This document shows positions 35,344-45,279 of a DNA stretch of 64,000 nucleotides, piece after piece (position 1 is the first letter of the stretch; every line of letters starts with the position of its first letter). A program made the position numbers and the translations under genes. A model generated the notes under the pieces. It saw nothing but the letters and a program-made list of their open reading frames with translations, was not told the origin of the DNA and searched no databases. The stretch comes from Paraburkholderia sp. PREW-6R (lineage in GTDB: Bacteria; Pseudomonadota; Gammaproteobacteria; Burkholderiales; Burkholderiaceae). Where the stretch lies: assembly GCF_039621805.1 (NCBI RefSeq), contig NZ_CP155075.1, positions 992,001 to 1,056,000 of the forward strand, given 5' to 3'.

Positions 35344-37080
35344 TCAGAATGCATGCCAGTCCTCGTCACCAGTTGCGACCAGCGCGTTGCCGGTTGCGGT
35401 AACGGCGGGCGCCTTCTCCGGTTTTGGCAACGTGGGCGCAGGCGACCTACGAACCGTCGGCGCCGGTTGCTTCTGCTCGCTCCTCGGGGCCATCGTGCGC
35501 GACGTGGATGGCTCACCGTCGCCGACCTTGAAGAAAGCTACAGCCTCACGCAGGCCTTGGGCCTGTTGAGCCATCGACTGCGCGGCCGCCGAAGCTTCTT
35601 CCACTAACGCAGCATTCTGCTGGGTTACCTGGTCCATCTGGCTGACCGCCTGGTTCACCTGCTCGATACCGGTACTCTGCTCTTCCGACGCCGACGAGAT
35701 TTCTCCGACGATGTCGGTCACACGTTTCACAGACTCCACGATCTCCTTGATTGTGCTGCCCGCTTCCCCGACAAGCCGCGAGCCCGTGTCCACCCGGCTG
35801 GCCGAGTCACCGATCAGGTCTTTGATTTCCTTCGCCGCCGTGGCGCTGCGTTGCGCAAGCGTGCGGACCTCACCGGCGACGACCGCGAAGCCGCGTCCCT
35901 GTTCACCGGCACGCGCCGCCTCGACGGCCGCGTTCAGCGCGAGGATATTGGTCTGAAACGCAATCCCCTCGATCACGCTAATGATTTCAAACATTTTGGC
36001 GGAACTGCCGGAGATATCATGCATCGTCTCAACCACACGCCCGACCACTTCGCCGCCGCGCTGCGCGACGACCGAGGCCGTGCTGGCGAGCGTCGCCGCC
36101 TGCCTCGCATTGTCCGTGTTATGACGGACCGTAGCAGTCAGTTCTTCCATGCTCGAAGCAGTTTCTTGCAGGGATGCCGCCTGCTCTTCCGTGCGGCTCG
36201 ACAAATCCAGATTGCCTTGGGCGATCTGCGCACTCGCCGTCGCAACACCCTCGGCGTTACCGCGGACCTCCGACACGACCCGCAACAGGGCATCGCGCAT
36301 TGCCTTTAACGACGCCATCAAACTGTCCGTGTCACCGGGACGAAGATCGATTTTCACGCTTAGGTCACCGGTCGCGACGCTCCTCGCCAGGTCGCTTGCG
36401 ATTGCCGGCTCGGTCCCGAGCTGCCGCGTGAGACTACGCGTCATCCAGGCTCCGATACCGATCCCGGTCAAGCCGGAAAAAACCACCAGAACGATCATGA
36501 GATTGCGGCTGCCGTCGTAGAGCGCCTGGTTGGATTGCGACGCCTCCTGTGCGTTTCGTTGTTTCACATCGACGAGGGTGCTCATCAGCTCTTCGGTTCT
36601 TTTGACACGCCGGCCGAAATCGCCGAACAGATAGTTCGTCAGGTCCCCTCGATCCTGCAGCGACGCGGCGTTGGCCTTTGCCTTCATTTCGCTGAAAGCC
36701 TGCTCGTATTCGTGCCAGCTCTGATTGAGATTGGCGAAGGTGGCCTTCCCTTTCTCCGAGTAAAACAGCGGCTCGGCTTTATCGAGGCTCGCGCGCGCGA
36801 GGCCCAGCTGCTTTTCACCGTCGTCCAGAAAAGCAGCACGCTCTTCGGCGCTGGCGGCCAGAATGGCGTTGCGCAGCGAGCGGCCCGCTTTCAACACGTT
36901 GCCGTTCGCATCCTGGACCAGGTTGAGACCCATCAGATCGAAGCGATAGGTCCGGTCGCCGTTATCATTGATCTTTGCCATGTCGTGGATGCCGATTCCA
37001 CTAATGATGGCGCCAATCGCGCACACCAGGATAAAGGCACTGATCAGCTTGGTGCCGAGTCTCATATTACCGATGTTCAT
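35344..37080 (-). CDS. Methyl-accepting chemotaxis protein
   Basis: A 578-residue chemoreceptor. Membrane spans at about residues 12-32 and 190-212 flank a four-helix periplasmic sensor of the Tar/4HB type; a HAMP segment (about 213-265) and the signalling coiled coil follow, with the highly conserved hairpin IEGIAFQTNILALNAAVEAARAGEQGRGFAVVAGEVR. The last five residues DWHAF fit the tethering pentapeptide (x-W-x-x-F) that binds CheR and CheB, so adaptation should be normal. After the hairpin a Pro/Ala/Lys-rich linker carries this tether. Ligand unknown; no che genes are in the window. Confidence 0.96.
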   Translation of the reverse strand: MNIGNMRLGTKLISAFILVCAIGAIISGIGIHDMAKINDNGDRTYRFDLMGLNLVQDANGNVLKAGRSLRNAILAASAEERAAFLDDGEKQLGLARASLDKAEPLFYSEKGKATFANLNQSWHEYEQAFSEMKAKANAASLQDRGDLTNYLFGDFGRRVKRTEELMSTLVDVKQRNAQEASQSNQALYDGSRNLMIVLVVFSGLTGIGIGAWMTRSLTRQLGTEPAIASDLARSVATGDLSVKIDLRPGDTDSLMASLKAMRDALLRVVSEVRGNAEGVATASAQIAQGNLDLSSRTEEQAASLQETASSMEELTATVRHNTDNARQAATLASTASVVAQRGGEVVGRVVETMHDISGSSAKMFEIISVIEGIAFQTNILALNAAVEAARAGEQGRGFAVVAGEVRTLAQRSATAAKEIKDLIGDSASRVDTGSRLVGEAGSTIKEIVESVKRVTDIVGEISSASEEQSTGIEQVNQAVSQMDQVTQQNAALVEEASAAAQSMAQQAQGLREAVAFFKVGDGEPSTSRTMAPRSEQKQPAPTVRRSPAPTLPKPEKAPAVTATGNALVATGDEDWHAF

Positions 37081-37788
37081 ACTTCGTTCCGCGAGGGTAA
37101 ATGGTGAATCAGCGCTGCCTTCGTCGTGTGGCGGGTGCTTCTTGGTGGCACGGCGAAATTGAGCGCAACTCTCCGGATTGTTTGGTCATTGATTCGCATT
37201 TTTCGAATTTCTAATGCAAAGGTGATTTCGGCAAATCGGGCCGGAACTTGAGGAAAGAGATAGGGTTTTTACGTAGCTGACGCTCTGTAAGGCGGCCGGG
37301 GGCCGCGTTCGTCGTCCATTCACTGTCCGGTTTAAGTCGCGAACGCTATCGGCTGGGCTTGGGACCGTCGTGGCATGTCAGCGAACGTCGGGATCGGGTC
37401 GCAATCAGCGGGTTGCCGTCAGCTACTCGCGGACTGTTCCATGCGACGCGCGTGGGGTATTGCTGGATCAATCTCCATGGACTGGATGCCACGCGGAGTG
37501 GACTTAATCATGCGGATACGGCAACAAGCCATTGAGCCTGCCGCGAGAAGATTGGGGCAGTCTTGCTCAAAAGACGAGGGCGGACTACATCGGCAGTGTT
37601 GATGCTGCGATCAAGGCTTTTGAAAAACAGAAAGCATCGAATTGAGCGCCTGCTCGGACGATCAGGTTTGCCGATGCATTCCAGTTTGTCTATTCGCATT
37701 GCCAACTGATACGCAAAGCAACCGCCTGATCGGCGTCGACCGGCAACGATAACAGCCTACCGTCCCGCAACGCCCTTCACCGTCCGCG
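37081..37788. other. Spacer without a supported gene
   Basis: About 700 bases. Part nearest the chemoreceptor is AT-rich and probably its promoter. Around 37510-37644 the plus strand has a 40-codon frame ending SVDAAIKAFEKQKASN that reads like the tail of a small protein but has no start codon; it may be a remnant. Confidence 0.45.
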
Positions 37789-38421
37789 TCAATTCTCCAG
37801 GCCCGCGTTTGCGCGCCGCGGTTGGAGCACCAGGTCGGCCGCTTCCTGCGCGTCTTTGAGGAGCGTCCTGCGCGGCGTGCCCATCTGAGCACGCATGGTC
37901 AGCCCACGCGCCAGGTCGGTAACCTGGGTTGCGCGCGTTTCCAAGGGAAAGTCAGATGGAAGTTCTCCCGCGCTGATTGCGTCCCGGAAACGACCTTCCA
38001 CCAGCGCAGTGCCACCGGCGGCCGCGTTTTGCAGGTACTGCCGGACTTCGGGGTCGTCCACAAGCGGCGCGACGCATATTAGAAGACAGCCCCGAGCGGA
38101 CCCTTTTGCAGTCGCACTTTCGACGGCGTACCTCAAAAAACCCGTGATCGAGTCGCGAACACCCGGTGGTGAGAGCAGTGCCTTCGCGGCTAATGCGCCT
38201 TTCCGTTCTGCGTACACCTTCAGCGCGCGCAAGAATATTGTCCGCTTGTCCCCAAAGACGGCATACAGGCTTGGTCGTCCCACGCCCATTCCGGCGACGA
38301 GATCGTCGATCGTCACTCCGTCGAAGCCTTTCGACCAGAACACCTGAGTCGCCTTTTCCAGCGCACCTGTCTCGTCGAAGCTGCGCGGTCGGCCAACTGG
38401 CCGGGTGGTATTTTGAATCAT
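37789..38421 (-). CDS. TetR/AcrR-family transcriptional regulator
   Basis: A TetR regulator of 210 residues with a GRPRSFD head and helix-turn-helix GFDGVTIDDLVAGMGVGRPSLYAVFGDKRTIFLRAL (about residues 33-67), as in the subgroup that controls adjacent reductases. The C-terminal domain has a GCLLICVAPLVDDPEV stretch with a Cys pair. It is divergent from an SDR gene 127 bases away, and an 11-base palindrome lies immediately in front of its start codon. It probably represses both genes. Confidence 0.93.
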   Translation of the reverse strand: MIQNTTRPVGRPRSFDETGALEKATQVFWSKGFDGVTIDDLVAGMGVGRPSLYAVFGDKRTIFLRALKVYAERKGALAAKALLSPPGVRDSITGFLRYAVESATAKGSARGCLLICVAPLVDDPEVRQYLQNAAAGGTALVEGRFRDAISAGELPSDFPLETRATQVTDLARGLTMRAQMGTPRRTLLKDAQEAADLVLQPRRANAGLEN

Positions 38422-38423
38422 TT

Positions 38424-38434
38424 AGTTTAAAACT
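38424..38434. promoter_or_regulatory. Short palindrome in front of the TetR gene
   Basis: AGTTT and AAACT flank a central A, three bases upstream of the TetR start. A second possible half-site GTTCTAAA lies near 38471. Too short to be sure that it is an operator. Confidence 0.35.
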
Positions 38435-38547
38435 CCTTGACAACTGCTGCCGCACCCATTTATAACCAAATCGTTCTAAATTATCAAGCCAATCCTGGCC
38501 CGCCGGGCCTTACGATACGGCCATCACCCTTTGACACGGAGACGCCC

Positions 38548-39558
38548 ATGGAACATTCAGTCGCGCTCGTTACCGGCACCACCTCCGGGGTCGGTTATGA
38601 AGCTGCTCGCATGCTCGCCAGCAACGGCTACCGCGAGGTCATCGTCACCGGGCGCAGCCTGGCCCGGGTCCAGGAAACGGCCGCTCAGCTTGCGGCTCAG
38701 ACCAGAACACAGGTTTTCACGCCGCTGGAATTGGAGCTGGACGAGCCGGCCAGCGTTCAATCCGCCCTCGCCGAACTCGAAAAGCGAGGTCGGCCGATTG
38801 ATTTTCTACTGCTCAACGCCGGAATGGTGCCCGGTAAAGAGCGGGTGATCACTGCGGCGGGCGTCGAGGCTTCTCAGGCTCCGCTCATCGGCCATCATCA
38901 ATTAACTGTCGGCTTACTCCGCGCCAATCTGCTGAGCCCCAACGCGCGAATTGTAATTGCCGGCGCGGAGCCCGCCCGCGGGGGTGTACCCATGTTCAGG
39001 TACACCGACGTGGACGCACTTGCTGCGAGATACCACGAAGGCGACCTGACCGCTGCGATGGAAGCCCTGTTGCGCAACGGGCCTCACGTAAAGTATGTGC
39101 CCAACAATGCGTACGCTGACGCGAAACTCATGGTTGCCTGGTGGACTGCGGCGCTTGCGCGTCGGCTGCCCTCTGGCATGGCCGTGTTCGCCGTCTCGCC
39201 CGGCGCGGCAACCGCCACCCAGGTGGGACGAAACGCTGGCTGGGCGGTGAAATATCTGATGATCCCAATCGTGAACCTCCTTCCCGGCATGAATCAGACG
39301 CCGGAGACGGCGGCCCGCCGGTACCTTCAGGCGTCGGAGTTCGGAGCCGACGTCTCAGGGCAATTCTTCGCCTCGGCCAAAGGGAAATTCACAGGCCCAA
39401 TTGAGGCGCAGCGCCAGCCGCACCTCCTCGATGGCGCCAATCAGGAAGCCGCGTGGCAGGCCGTTGTCAATGTTTCTGGCGTCAACTGGTCATCTGCGGA
39501 TTTCTTGCGCGCGGTGCCTGAACGAGCGGCGGTCGCGGCGACGAAAATCGGCGGGTGA
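38548..39558 (+). CDS. Short-chain dehydrogenase/reductase (protochlorophyllide-reductase-like group)
   Basis: A 336-residue SDR beginning MEHSVALVTGTTSGVGYEAA, the TGxxxGxG motif; ATG at 38548 has ACGGAG upstream. LLLNAGM replaces NNAG, and YADAK supplies the Tyr-Lys pair near residue 191. At the place of the usual catalytic Ser the text reads VIAGAEPARG, so Ser may be replaced by Ala, which would lower or change activity. The length beyond 300 and the C-terminal extension with GPIEAQRQPHLLDG are typical of the retinol/protochlorophyllide-like SDRs seen beside TetR genes in Burkholderiales. Substrate unknown. Confidence 0.88.
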   Translation: MEHSVALVTGTTSGVGYEAARMLASNGYREVIVTGRSLARVQETAAQLAAQTRTQVFTPLELELDEPASVQSALAELEKRGRPIDFLLLNAGMVPGKERVITAAGVEASQAPLIGHHQLTVGLLRANLLSPNARIVIAGAEPARGGVPMFRYTDVDALAARYHEGDLTAAMEALLRNGPHVKYVPNNAYADAKLMVAWWTAALARRLPSGMAVFAVSPGAATATQVGRNAGWAVKYLMIPIVNLLPGMNQTPETAARRYLQASEFGADVSGQFFASAKGKFTGPIEAQRQPHLLDGANQEAAWQAVVNVSGVNWSSADFLRAVPERAAVAATKIGG

Positions 39559-39724
39559 TGGCGGAGTTGTGTGACCGTTCACGTGTCTCGCGGCATTTTC
39601 AATTGAATAGCTCAGCAGTTGCTAACTATGGAGAACGTTTCTTTATCGTATTAAACGGTCAAATATTGGCAACACAACCCAAACCTCCGAATGAGAACAC
39701 ATACAAACCGGTAGCAGGATAGAA

Positions 39725-39924
39725 AAGGTAGTCATTATCGGCAGCATGAGCAGTATGGGCCGCGCGAGGGCGCAGACGCTCCTCGATGGGGCGCGCGGTC
39801 GTTGCCCGACATCGATGCCCTCGCAGCGCAGGTGAAGACCGAGTTCGACGCCATCAACCTGCTTACCGTCGCTGCGAGAGCGAGCATTCCGGCGCCTCTC
39901 GAGAGCGTGACCGAATCCACGTAA
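39725..39924 (+). pseudogene. SDR gene remnant with internal deletion
   Basis: Two pieces of an SDR are readable. KVVIIGSMSSMGRARAQTLLDGA (from 39725) corresponds to the cofactor-binding start, and after a frame change IDALAAQVKTEFDAINLLTVAARASIPAPLESVTEST (to the TAA at 39924) corresponds to the strand before and after the usual NNAG, here VAARAS. The stretch between them is too short, so part of the gene has been lost, and nothing of the C-terminal half remains. It follows the intact SDR gene by about 170 bases on the same strand but does not look like a recent copy of it. Confidence 0.65.
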
Positions 39925-40632
39925 CGGCGGCCTTATTCGCCGATGGGAGACTTCAGGCCCGCTAACGTACATGCCTGTCTGGACGCGCAAACTGAGACCG
40001 GCCACCTTCGAACTTCCGAAGCTGTGCTCAAGATTGCCAACAATCAGTGCGGCTTTGGCCCGCTCAGCGCTTTAGTGAGGTTTGCCTGCCGACCGCTTTG
40101 TCGCAGACTTGCGTTTCGCTATGAAGGAGACGCTTTCCTTGCGCGGATTGGCTAATTTGCTCTTTACATGGGCCACGATGCTCCCTTACCTGTGGTGCGC
40201 GCACAATCTGCCATTGCAGGCCGCACCAAGTATCCCAGCAGCCTGGGAGATTGCGAGACGATTAGCGGGATCCGAGTGAGCTTCGCAGCCCTGGTTCGGT
40301 CGAATGCGGTACTTCAATTTCGAAGGCCGGGTTGTTCATAATCGGTATCGCACAGTGCCGCGTGAACCGCTTTGACTCTTTACATACGCACGCTGCGCTG
40401 GATCAACCGTCGATCATCGAATGACATAGAATGTCTGGAAGCTATGCTTGAAGTTCGAAATCCAAAAACGATTCCGCGCGTGCATTTCGAGACTTGATTG
40501 CCTTCTATGCGGTATAAATCGCTCTGCCCGTCGCGCTGGTGTAACTCGTTGTGTACGTAACGAACGGATGTATAACGCCTGCGGGCGAACGCCTGCCCAA
40601 TACGACACTGCTGTTTCCGAAGAGCGCTAAAG
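39925..40632. other. Spacer before the CPBP gene
   Basis: About 700 bases with no supported gene. The sequence becomes AT-richer after 40300 and probably holds the promoter of the membrane protease gene. Confidence 0.45.
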
Positions 40633-41598
40633 ATGAGAACCATCAATGATTCCGCACGGGCCTTTATCGATCTGGCCAAGCTAGGACGAACCAGTTTATG
40701 GGCTATCGCGTTGACGCTGTTGCTTATCAGTTTTATCAACACCATCAGCGCATTTGGTATCCTGGCGTTCTCACCTGCCGACGTTCAGTCAGCGTTTTAC
40801 AGAAAGTTAAGCGTCATCAATCTGCTTGAATCTTTGTTCACTGGTGCCGCCGGAATCGGCGGTATCGCTGGATTCTGGCTCGCCTGCCGTTTCATTCTAC
40901 GCCGCCCGTATGTGTCTATCGTTTCTGCCGGGCTTAAATTCAGCGTTCCGCGTGTCCTGCTCGGCATGGCGCTTTTCTTACCCGCGTTGGTAGTATCAGT
41001 CATTGCGAGCTCGGTTTATTTCTGGGTACGTTTCGGCACGTGGCAACCGCCGCTTGGGGGATTCAATTCGAATCCGCACGTTTTCGGGTTCGGTCCGATT
41101 CTCAGTCTCTTTGCCGGGCCTGTCGCAATAGGTGTGTTCGCGTTTGGTGAGGAGCAATTTTTTCGTGGATGGCTGACGCAGACCCTTGGGCAGTTTATCC
41201 GCGTTCCGGCTGTTGTCGTGACAGTCGTGGCCGTTTCGTTTGCGATCTACCACACGCAATACGACTTGCCCGTTAAGGCGGCGGTGTTCTTTCATTCTAT
41301 CGGTTTTTCAGTGTTGAGCCTGCGCGATCAACGTCTGGAACTGGCTCTCGGTGCGCACACAATGCTAAACACGTGCGTCGCACTGCTGATACCAACGTTT
41401 TTCGTGTCCGCGCATCCGCATGTGAATCTTCCGAATGCGATTTACATGAGTCACACGATACTGATACTCGACATCATTGTTTTTGCGCTGATTAGAGGCG
41501 CGCTGCCGTTCGCGCTGATGTACTGGTTTCTTCAAAAGACAAACGGATGGTTCGAGCCAAAGCCCGCAACCGAAGTTGCGGACGTTCAACCTGCGTGA
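40633..41598 (+). CDS. CPBP-family intramembrane glutamic protease (Abi-type)
   Basis: A 321-residue polytopic membrane protein with about eight spans. The CPBP signature is complete: EEQFFRGW (the EExxxR motif), the downstream FAIYHTQYD (FxxxH) and GAHTMLN (HxxxN/D). Members are prenyl-protease-like intramembrane endopeptidases linked to bacteriocin immunity, CAAX-type processing or anti-sigma cleavage. No peptide or bacteriocin gene is visible nearby. Base composition is slightly lower in GC than that of its neighbours, and the gene is flanked by long spacers with gene remnants, which fits acquisition by transfer. Confidence 0.9.
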   Translation: MRTINDSARAFIDLAKLGRTSLWAIALTLLLISFINTISAFGILAFSPADVQSAFYRKLSVINLLESLFTGAAGIGGIAGFWLACRFILRRPYVSIVSAGLKFSVPRVLLGMALFLPALVVSVIASSVYFWVRFGTWQPPLGGFNSNPHVFGFGPILSLFAGPVAIGVFAFGEEQFFRGWLTQTLGQFIRVPAVVVTVVAVSFAIYHTQYDLPVKAAVFFHSIGFSVLSLRDQRLELALGAHTMLNTCVALLIPTFFVSAHPHVNLPNAIYMSHTILILDIIVFALIRGALPFALMYWFLQKTNGWFEPKPATEVADVQPA

Positions 41599-41759
41599 AT
41601 ATCAACGGCGCGCACCGCGAACGACATTTCGACCGAGCCGGGCACTGAGCGAGTCGACGAAGCGCAGCACGGTCGCAACGGCAGTGTAAGGGAGCGCCGC
41701 TGTTTCGGCCTGCCACGCTCGAATGTTCTTCTAGTTGTCTCAAGCATGCGGAATCGTTC

Positions 41760-41927
41760 ATGAACCGCATAAGACCGTTCGGGAAAACTAACGAATGGGC
41801 ACGTCGCGGTGCGCTCATCCGCGAGCCACCGACAGATCGTCCTTACGGAATGAGGGAATTTACCGTTGCGACGCCGGATGGACATCGGTTTGTCGTAGCG
41901 CAGGCCAGCTCACAGAATCAGTCATGA
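41760..41927 (+). pseudogene. VOC/glyoxalase-family C-terminal remnant
   Basis: A 55-codon frame reads ARRGALIREPPTDRPYGMREFTVATPDGHRF and ends at TGA. PYGMREFxxxTPDGHRF is the hallmark C-terminal block of vicinal-oxygen-chelate proteins (glyoxalase/bleomycin-resistance type). The N-terminal beta-alpha-beta-beta-beta module and most of the second one are missing. An in-frame ATG at 41760 exists, but there is no family-like sequence before residue 12. Confidence 0.7.
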
Positions 41928-42650
41928 ATGACGCATTCGAGCACCACACACAGTGCTTCGAGTTGGCCTCCGTAACCTCTCGCGCGGGCGACCGAGCATC
42001 GGCTGCATTAAAAGTGACTATCCGAAGGCGGCTAGTGTGGACTAGCCCATCGCTCTCGCACCAGAGACACCGGGGCGCCCGCTTAAGCTCAGTCACCGAA
42101 CCGTCACGGACGCCGCCGCCTGATCGATTTGCCAACGGGACCTATCAGAAATACATAAGGAAGCGAGGGCCGCGCAGTCATCGCAGCGTCACTCCTCGCC
42201 CGGTTCAACAACGCGTATCGGACGAGTCCCGACCCTCGCTCCCGTGACCTGGTCGACCGCCACACTCCTGATCTCAATTCCTGTTTTCGCATGAAGTAAG
42301 CGAACCAGCCTGCCATCGCCACGGTCTTGGCGCTTGCGATGCGCCGATCATGAAGAGCACCACATGAAGTCTCGCCCGGCAGCCATCTGAAGGCACTCAG
42401 CCGCGCAGCACAAGCGCAGAAATCCGACATGTTTTTGCAGGAATGAGGAAGAAGTGCAACCGGTTGGACCCTAGTCTTGGTGTCTCCGTCATCGGGTCAA
42501 TGGGCCACGTCGACGAGATCGGCGTCAGCGCTTGGCCTTCCTGCATGGTCGGCATCCCGATGACCGGCGGCCTTCATTCGAGCCGACACCTTACTCAGGC
42601 CGCGATCTGAAAATCGATCGGGCCTCAAACACTGAACAAGGAGAAATGTC
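41928..42650. other. Spacer before the formaldehyde dehydrogenase gene
   Basis: About 720 bases without a supported gene; both-strand frames here have shadow-like composition. Together with the VOC remnant this is the longest gene-poor stretch in the window. Confidence 0.45.
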
Positions 42651-43856
42651 ATGGCTGCGAGCGGCAATCGCGCAGTAACGTTCATGGGTCCGATGAAGAT
42701 GGAGTTGCAGACTTTCGACTATCCGAAACTGATCACGCCGACAGGCAAGAAAGCCAATCACGGCGCGATCCTCAAGATCGTGACGACGAATATCTGCGGT
42801 AGCGATCAGCACATCTACCATGGCCGCTTCGCCGCGCCCAAGGGGATGGTGATGGGGCATGAGATGACCGGGGAAGTGGTCGAAGTCGGTCCGGACGTCG
42901 AGTTCATCAGGAAGGGCGATATATGTTCGGTCCCGTTCAACGTTTCTTGTGGACGCTGCCGCAACTGCAAGGAGCGGCACACCGATGTGTGCATGAACGT
43001 TAATGACACGGTCGATTGCGGCGCTTACGGCTTCAATCTCGGCGGCTGGCAGGGTGGCCAGTCCGACTACCTGATGGTGCCTTACGCCGATTGGAACCTG
43101 TTGTCTTTCCCGGACAAGGACCAGGCCATGGAGAAAATCCGGGATCTCACACTGTTATCGGACATCCTTCCGACCGGCTTCCATGGTCTGATGGAGGCCG
43201 GGGCCAGAGTGGGCTCGACGGTCTATATCGCCGGAGCCGGGCCGGTGGGTCGGTGCGCCGCGGCGGGCGCGCGCCTCATCGGCGCGTCCTGCATCATCGT
43301 GGCCGATACCAACCGGGCGCGGTTGGACCTGCTCAGTAATAATGGCTGCGAGGTGGTCGATCTCACCAAGGACACGCCGGTGGCCGACCAGATCGAAGCG
43401 ATCCTGGGCAAGCGGGAGGTGGATTGCGGCGTGGATTGCGTCGGACTGGAGGCGCACGGCTGTGGTCCGGAGGCGAACAGCGAGCACTCGGAGGCGGTAA
43501 TCAACACGCTTCTCGAAGTAGTACGGGCCGGTGGCGCGATGGGCGTCCCCGGCATTTACACCGACGCCGACCCGAAGGCGAGCACCGATCTGACCAAAAA
43601 AGGCCAGCTTCCCATTGATTTCGGCAAAGCCTGGATCAAATCGCCGAAACTGACGGCCGGCCAGGCGCCCGTCATGCACTACAACCGCGACCTGATGATG
43701 GCGATTCTGTGGGATCGGATGCCATATCTTGGCGCCATGCTCAACACCGAGATCATCAAGCTGGAGCAGGCGCCCGAGGCGTACAAGACGTTCAGCGATG
43801 GCTCGCCCAAAAAGTTCGTCATCGATCCACACGGCAGCGTGAAGAAAGCCGCATAG
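42651..43856 (+). CDS. fdhA: Glutathione-independent formaldehyde dehydrogenase
   Basis: A zinc- and NAD-dependent dehydrogenase of 401 residues, close in length and sequence to the Pseudomonas putida enzyme that oxidises formaldehyde to formate with tightly bound NAD. Visible blocks: NICGSDQHIYHGR with catalytic Cys, GHEMTGEVVEVG, the structural zinc cluster CGRCRNCKERHTDVC, the insert YGFNLGGWQGGQSDYLMVPYADWNLL and VYIAGAGPVGRCAAAGARL. The C-terminal stretch GQAPVMHYNRDLMMAILWDRM is also specific to this group. GGAG lies just before the ATG. It probably protects against formaldehyde released in demethylation or one-carbon metabolism. Confidence 0.95.
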   Translation: MAASGNRAVTFMGPMKMELQTFDYPKLITPTGKKANHGAILKIVTTNICGSDQHIYHGRFAAPKGMVMGHEMTGEVVEVGPDVEFIRKGDICSVPFNVSCGRCRNCKERHTDVCMNVNDTVDCGAYGFNLGGWQGGQSDYLMVPYADWNLLSFPDKDQAMEKIRDLTLLSDILPTGFHGLMEAGARVGSTVYIAGAGPVGRCAAAGARLIGASCIIVADTNRARLDLLSNNGCEVVDLTKDTPVADQIEAILGKREVDCGVDCVGLEAHGCGPEANSEHSEAVINTLLEVVRAGGAMGVPGIYTDADPKASTDLTKKGQLPIDFGKAWIKSPKLTAGQAPVMHYNRDLMMAILWDRMPYLGAMLNTEIIKLEQAPEAYKTFSDGSPKKFVIDPHGSVKKAA

Positions 43857-44147
43857 TACCGGCAGGTGATACGGGCGCTCGACGGCTCCTCCCCTTCGGG
43901 CGCCCGATCGCGAGGTCGAAAAAGACCCTGGCAATGTCCGGCTCAAAGAAGCCATCCGCCGACTCGCAGGCGCGGGCGACACATGTGCGGCTTTCGCGAT
44001 GCATGTCGCACAAAGGCGTTTCGTTCATGCTGTGGTCCAGCCAGATAGCACCTCGCGTTGTCCTGACTCAGGTGAACGCTGAAGGTTATCCAAGAAGAAC
44101 AACGTTCGCCCGCTGTAGCTGAAACCGGTCATTTCTGTGGAGTACCC

Positions 44148-45158
44148 ATGAAAGCTGTTGTCTATAACGAGTCTGTTCCGCTCGATTCGCCCGATGCCCT
44201 GACCGACACCACGTTGCCCGAGGCTGAGCCGACCGGGTATGACCTGTTGGTGGAAGTGCATTCGGTTTCGGTGAACCCGGTCGATACCAAGATCCGTGGC
44301 GGCGTGCTGCCGCCTCCAGCGGAACCTAAGGTACTTGGCTGGGATGCGTCCGGCGTGGTGCGCACCGTGGGCGACAAAGTCACCCTGTTCAAGCCCGGCG
44401 ATCGCGTCATGTACGCCGGTTCGCTGTTACGGGCGGGCACCAACAGCGAGCTGCACCTGATCGACGAGCGCATCGTCGGCCCGATGCCGAAGAGCCTTAG
44501 CTTCGAGGAAGCGGCCGCGCTGCCGCTGACCTCGGTCACGGCGTGGGAGTTGCTGTTCGACCGTTTGCAAGTGCGCGAAGGCAAAAATCCGATCGGGACG
44601 CTGCTGGTCATTGGTGGCGCTGGCGGCGTCGGCTCGATACTGGTCCAGCTGGCGCGCCAGTTGACCGGCCTGACCGTGATCGCCACCGCATCGCGGCCGG
44701 AAACGCGGGAGTGGGTAAGCAAGCTTGGTGCGCACCATGTGATCGATCACACGGCGCCGATGCCGAAGCAGTTGCGCGACCTTGGCATTGACCAGGTCGA
44801 TTACGTGGCGAGCCTGACCCACACCGACAAGCACCTCGTCGAAATCACCCAGATGCTGGCGCCGCAGGGCAAGCTCGGGCTGATCGATGACCCCGAGTCG
44901 CTCGACGTGCCGATTCTCAAGCCCAAGAGCATCTCGCTGCACTGGGAATTGATGTACACCCGTTCGATGTACCAGACCCCGGACATGATCGAGCAGCACA
45001 ATATTCTGGTGCGCGTCGCCGAGCTGGTCGACGCGGGCGTGCTGCGCACGACGCTGGCAGAGCATTTCGGCACGATCAACGCCGCCAATCTGCGTCGCGC
45101 CCATACCTTGATCGAGAGCGGCAAGGCGCGCGGCAAGATCGTGCTATCCGGCTTTTGA
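44148..45158 (+). CDS. Zinc-independent medium-chain reductase (quinone-oxidoreductase-like)
   Basis: A 336-residue MDR-superfamily oxidoreductase of the zinc-binding-alcohol-dehydrogenase-like (YogA/QOR) group. VSVNPVDTKIRGG replaces the zinc-ligand segment, GWDASGVVRTVG and FKPGDRVMYAGSL follow, and LLVIGGAGGVGSILVQLARQL is the NADPH-binding motif. The absence of the structural-zinc cysteines fits a quinone or enone reductase. It follows fdhA by about 290 bases on the same strand and may be co-expressed in a detoxification context, though no shared promoter is visible. Confidence 0.92.
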   Translation: MKAVVYNESVPLDSPDALTDTTLPEAEPTGYDLLVEVHSVSVNPVDTKIRGGVLPPPAEPKVLGWDASGVVRTVGDKVTLFKPGDRVMYAGSLLRAGTNSELHLIDERIVGPMPKSLSFEEAAALPLTSVTAWELLFDRLQVREGKNPIGTLLVIGGAGGVGSILVQLARQLTGLTVIATASRPETREWVSKLGAHHVIDHTAPMPKQLRDLGIDQVDYVASLTHTDKHLVEITQMLAPQGKLGLIDDPESLDVPILKPKSISLHWELMYTRSMYQTPDMIEQHNILVRVAELVDAGVLRTTLAEHFGTINAANLRRAHTLIESGKARGKIVLSGF

Positions 45159-45279
45159 GATTTTGCGCAACACGCCTTGAAAACCAGGGCTGCCGCATGA
45201 GTACTTCGTCGCCGATGAGTTGACAGGTTAGCGAGTCGCGCGGTGGGCACATGTCCGCCGCGCGTCGCGCTCCGTTTTC

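Noticed and set aside
37375..37602. 75-codon plus-strand frame in the spacer after the chemoreceptor
   Set aside because: There is no ribosome site or recognisable motif; a different frame nearby has the more protein-like tail ending KAFEKQKASN, so neither is called a gene.
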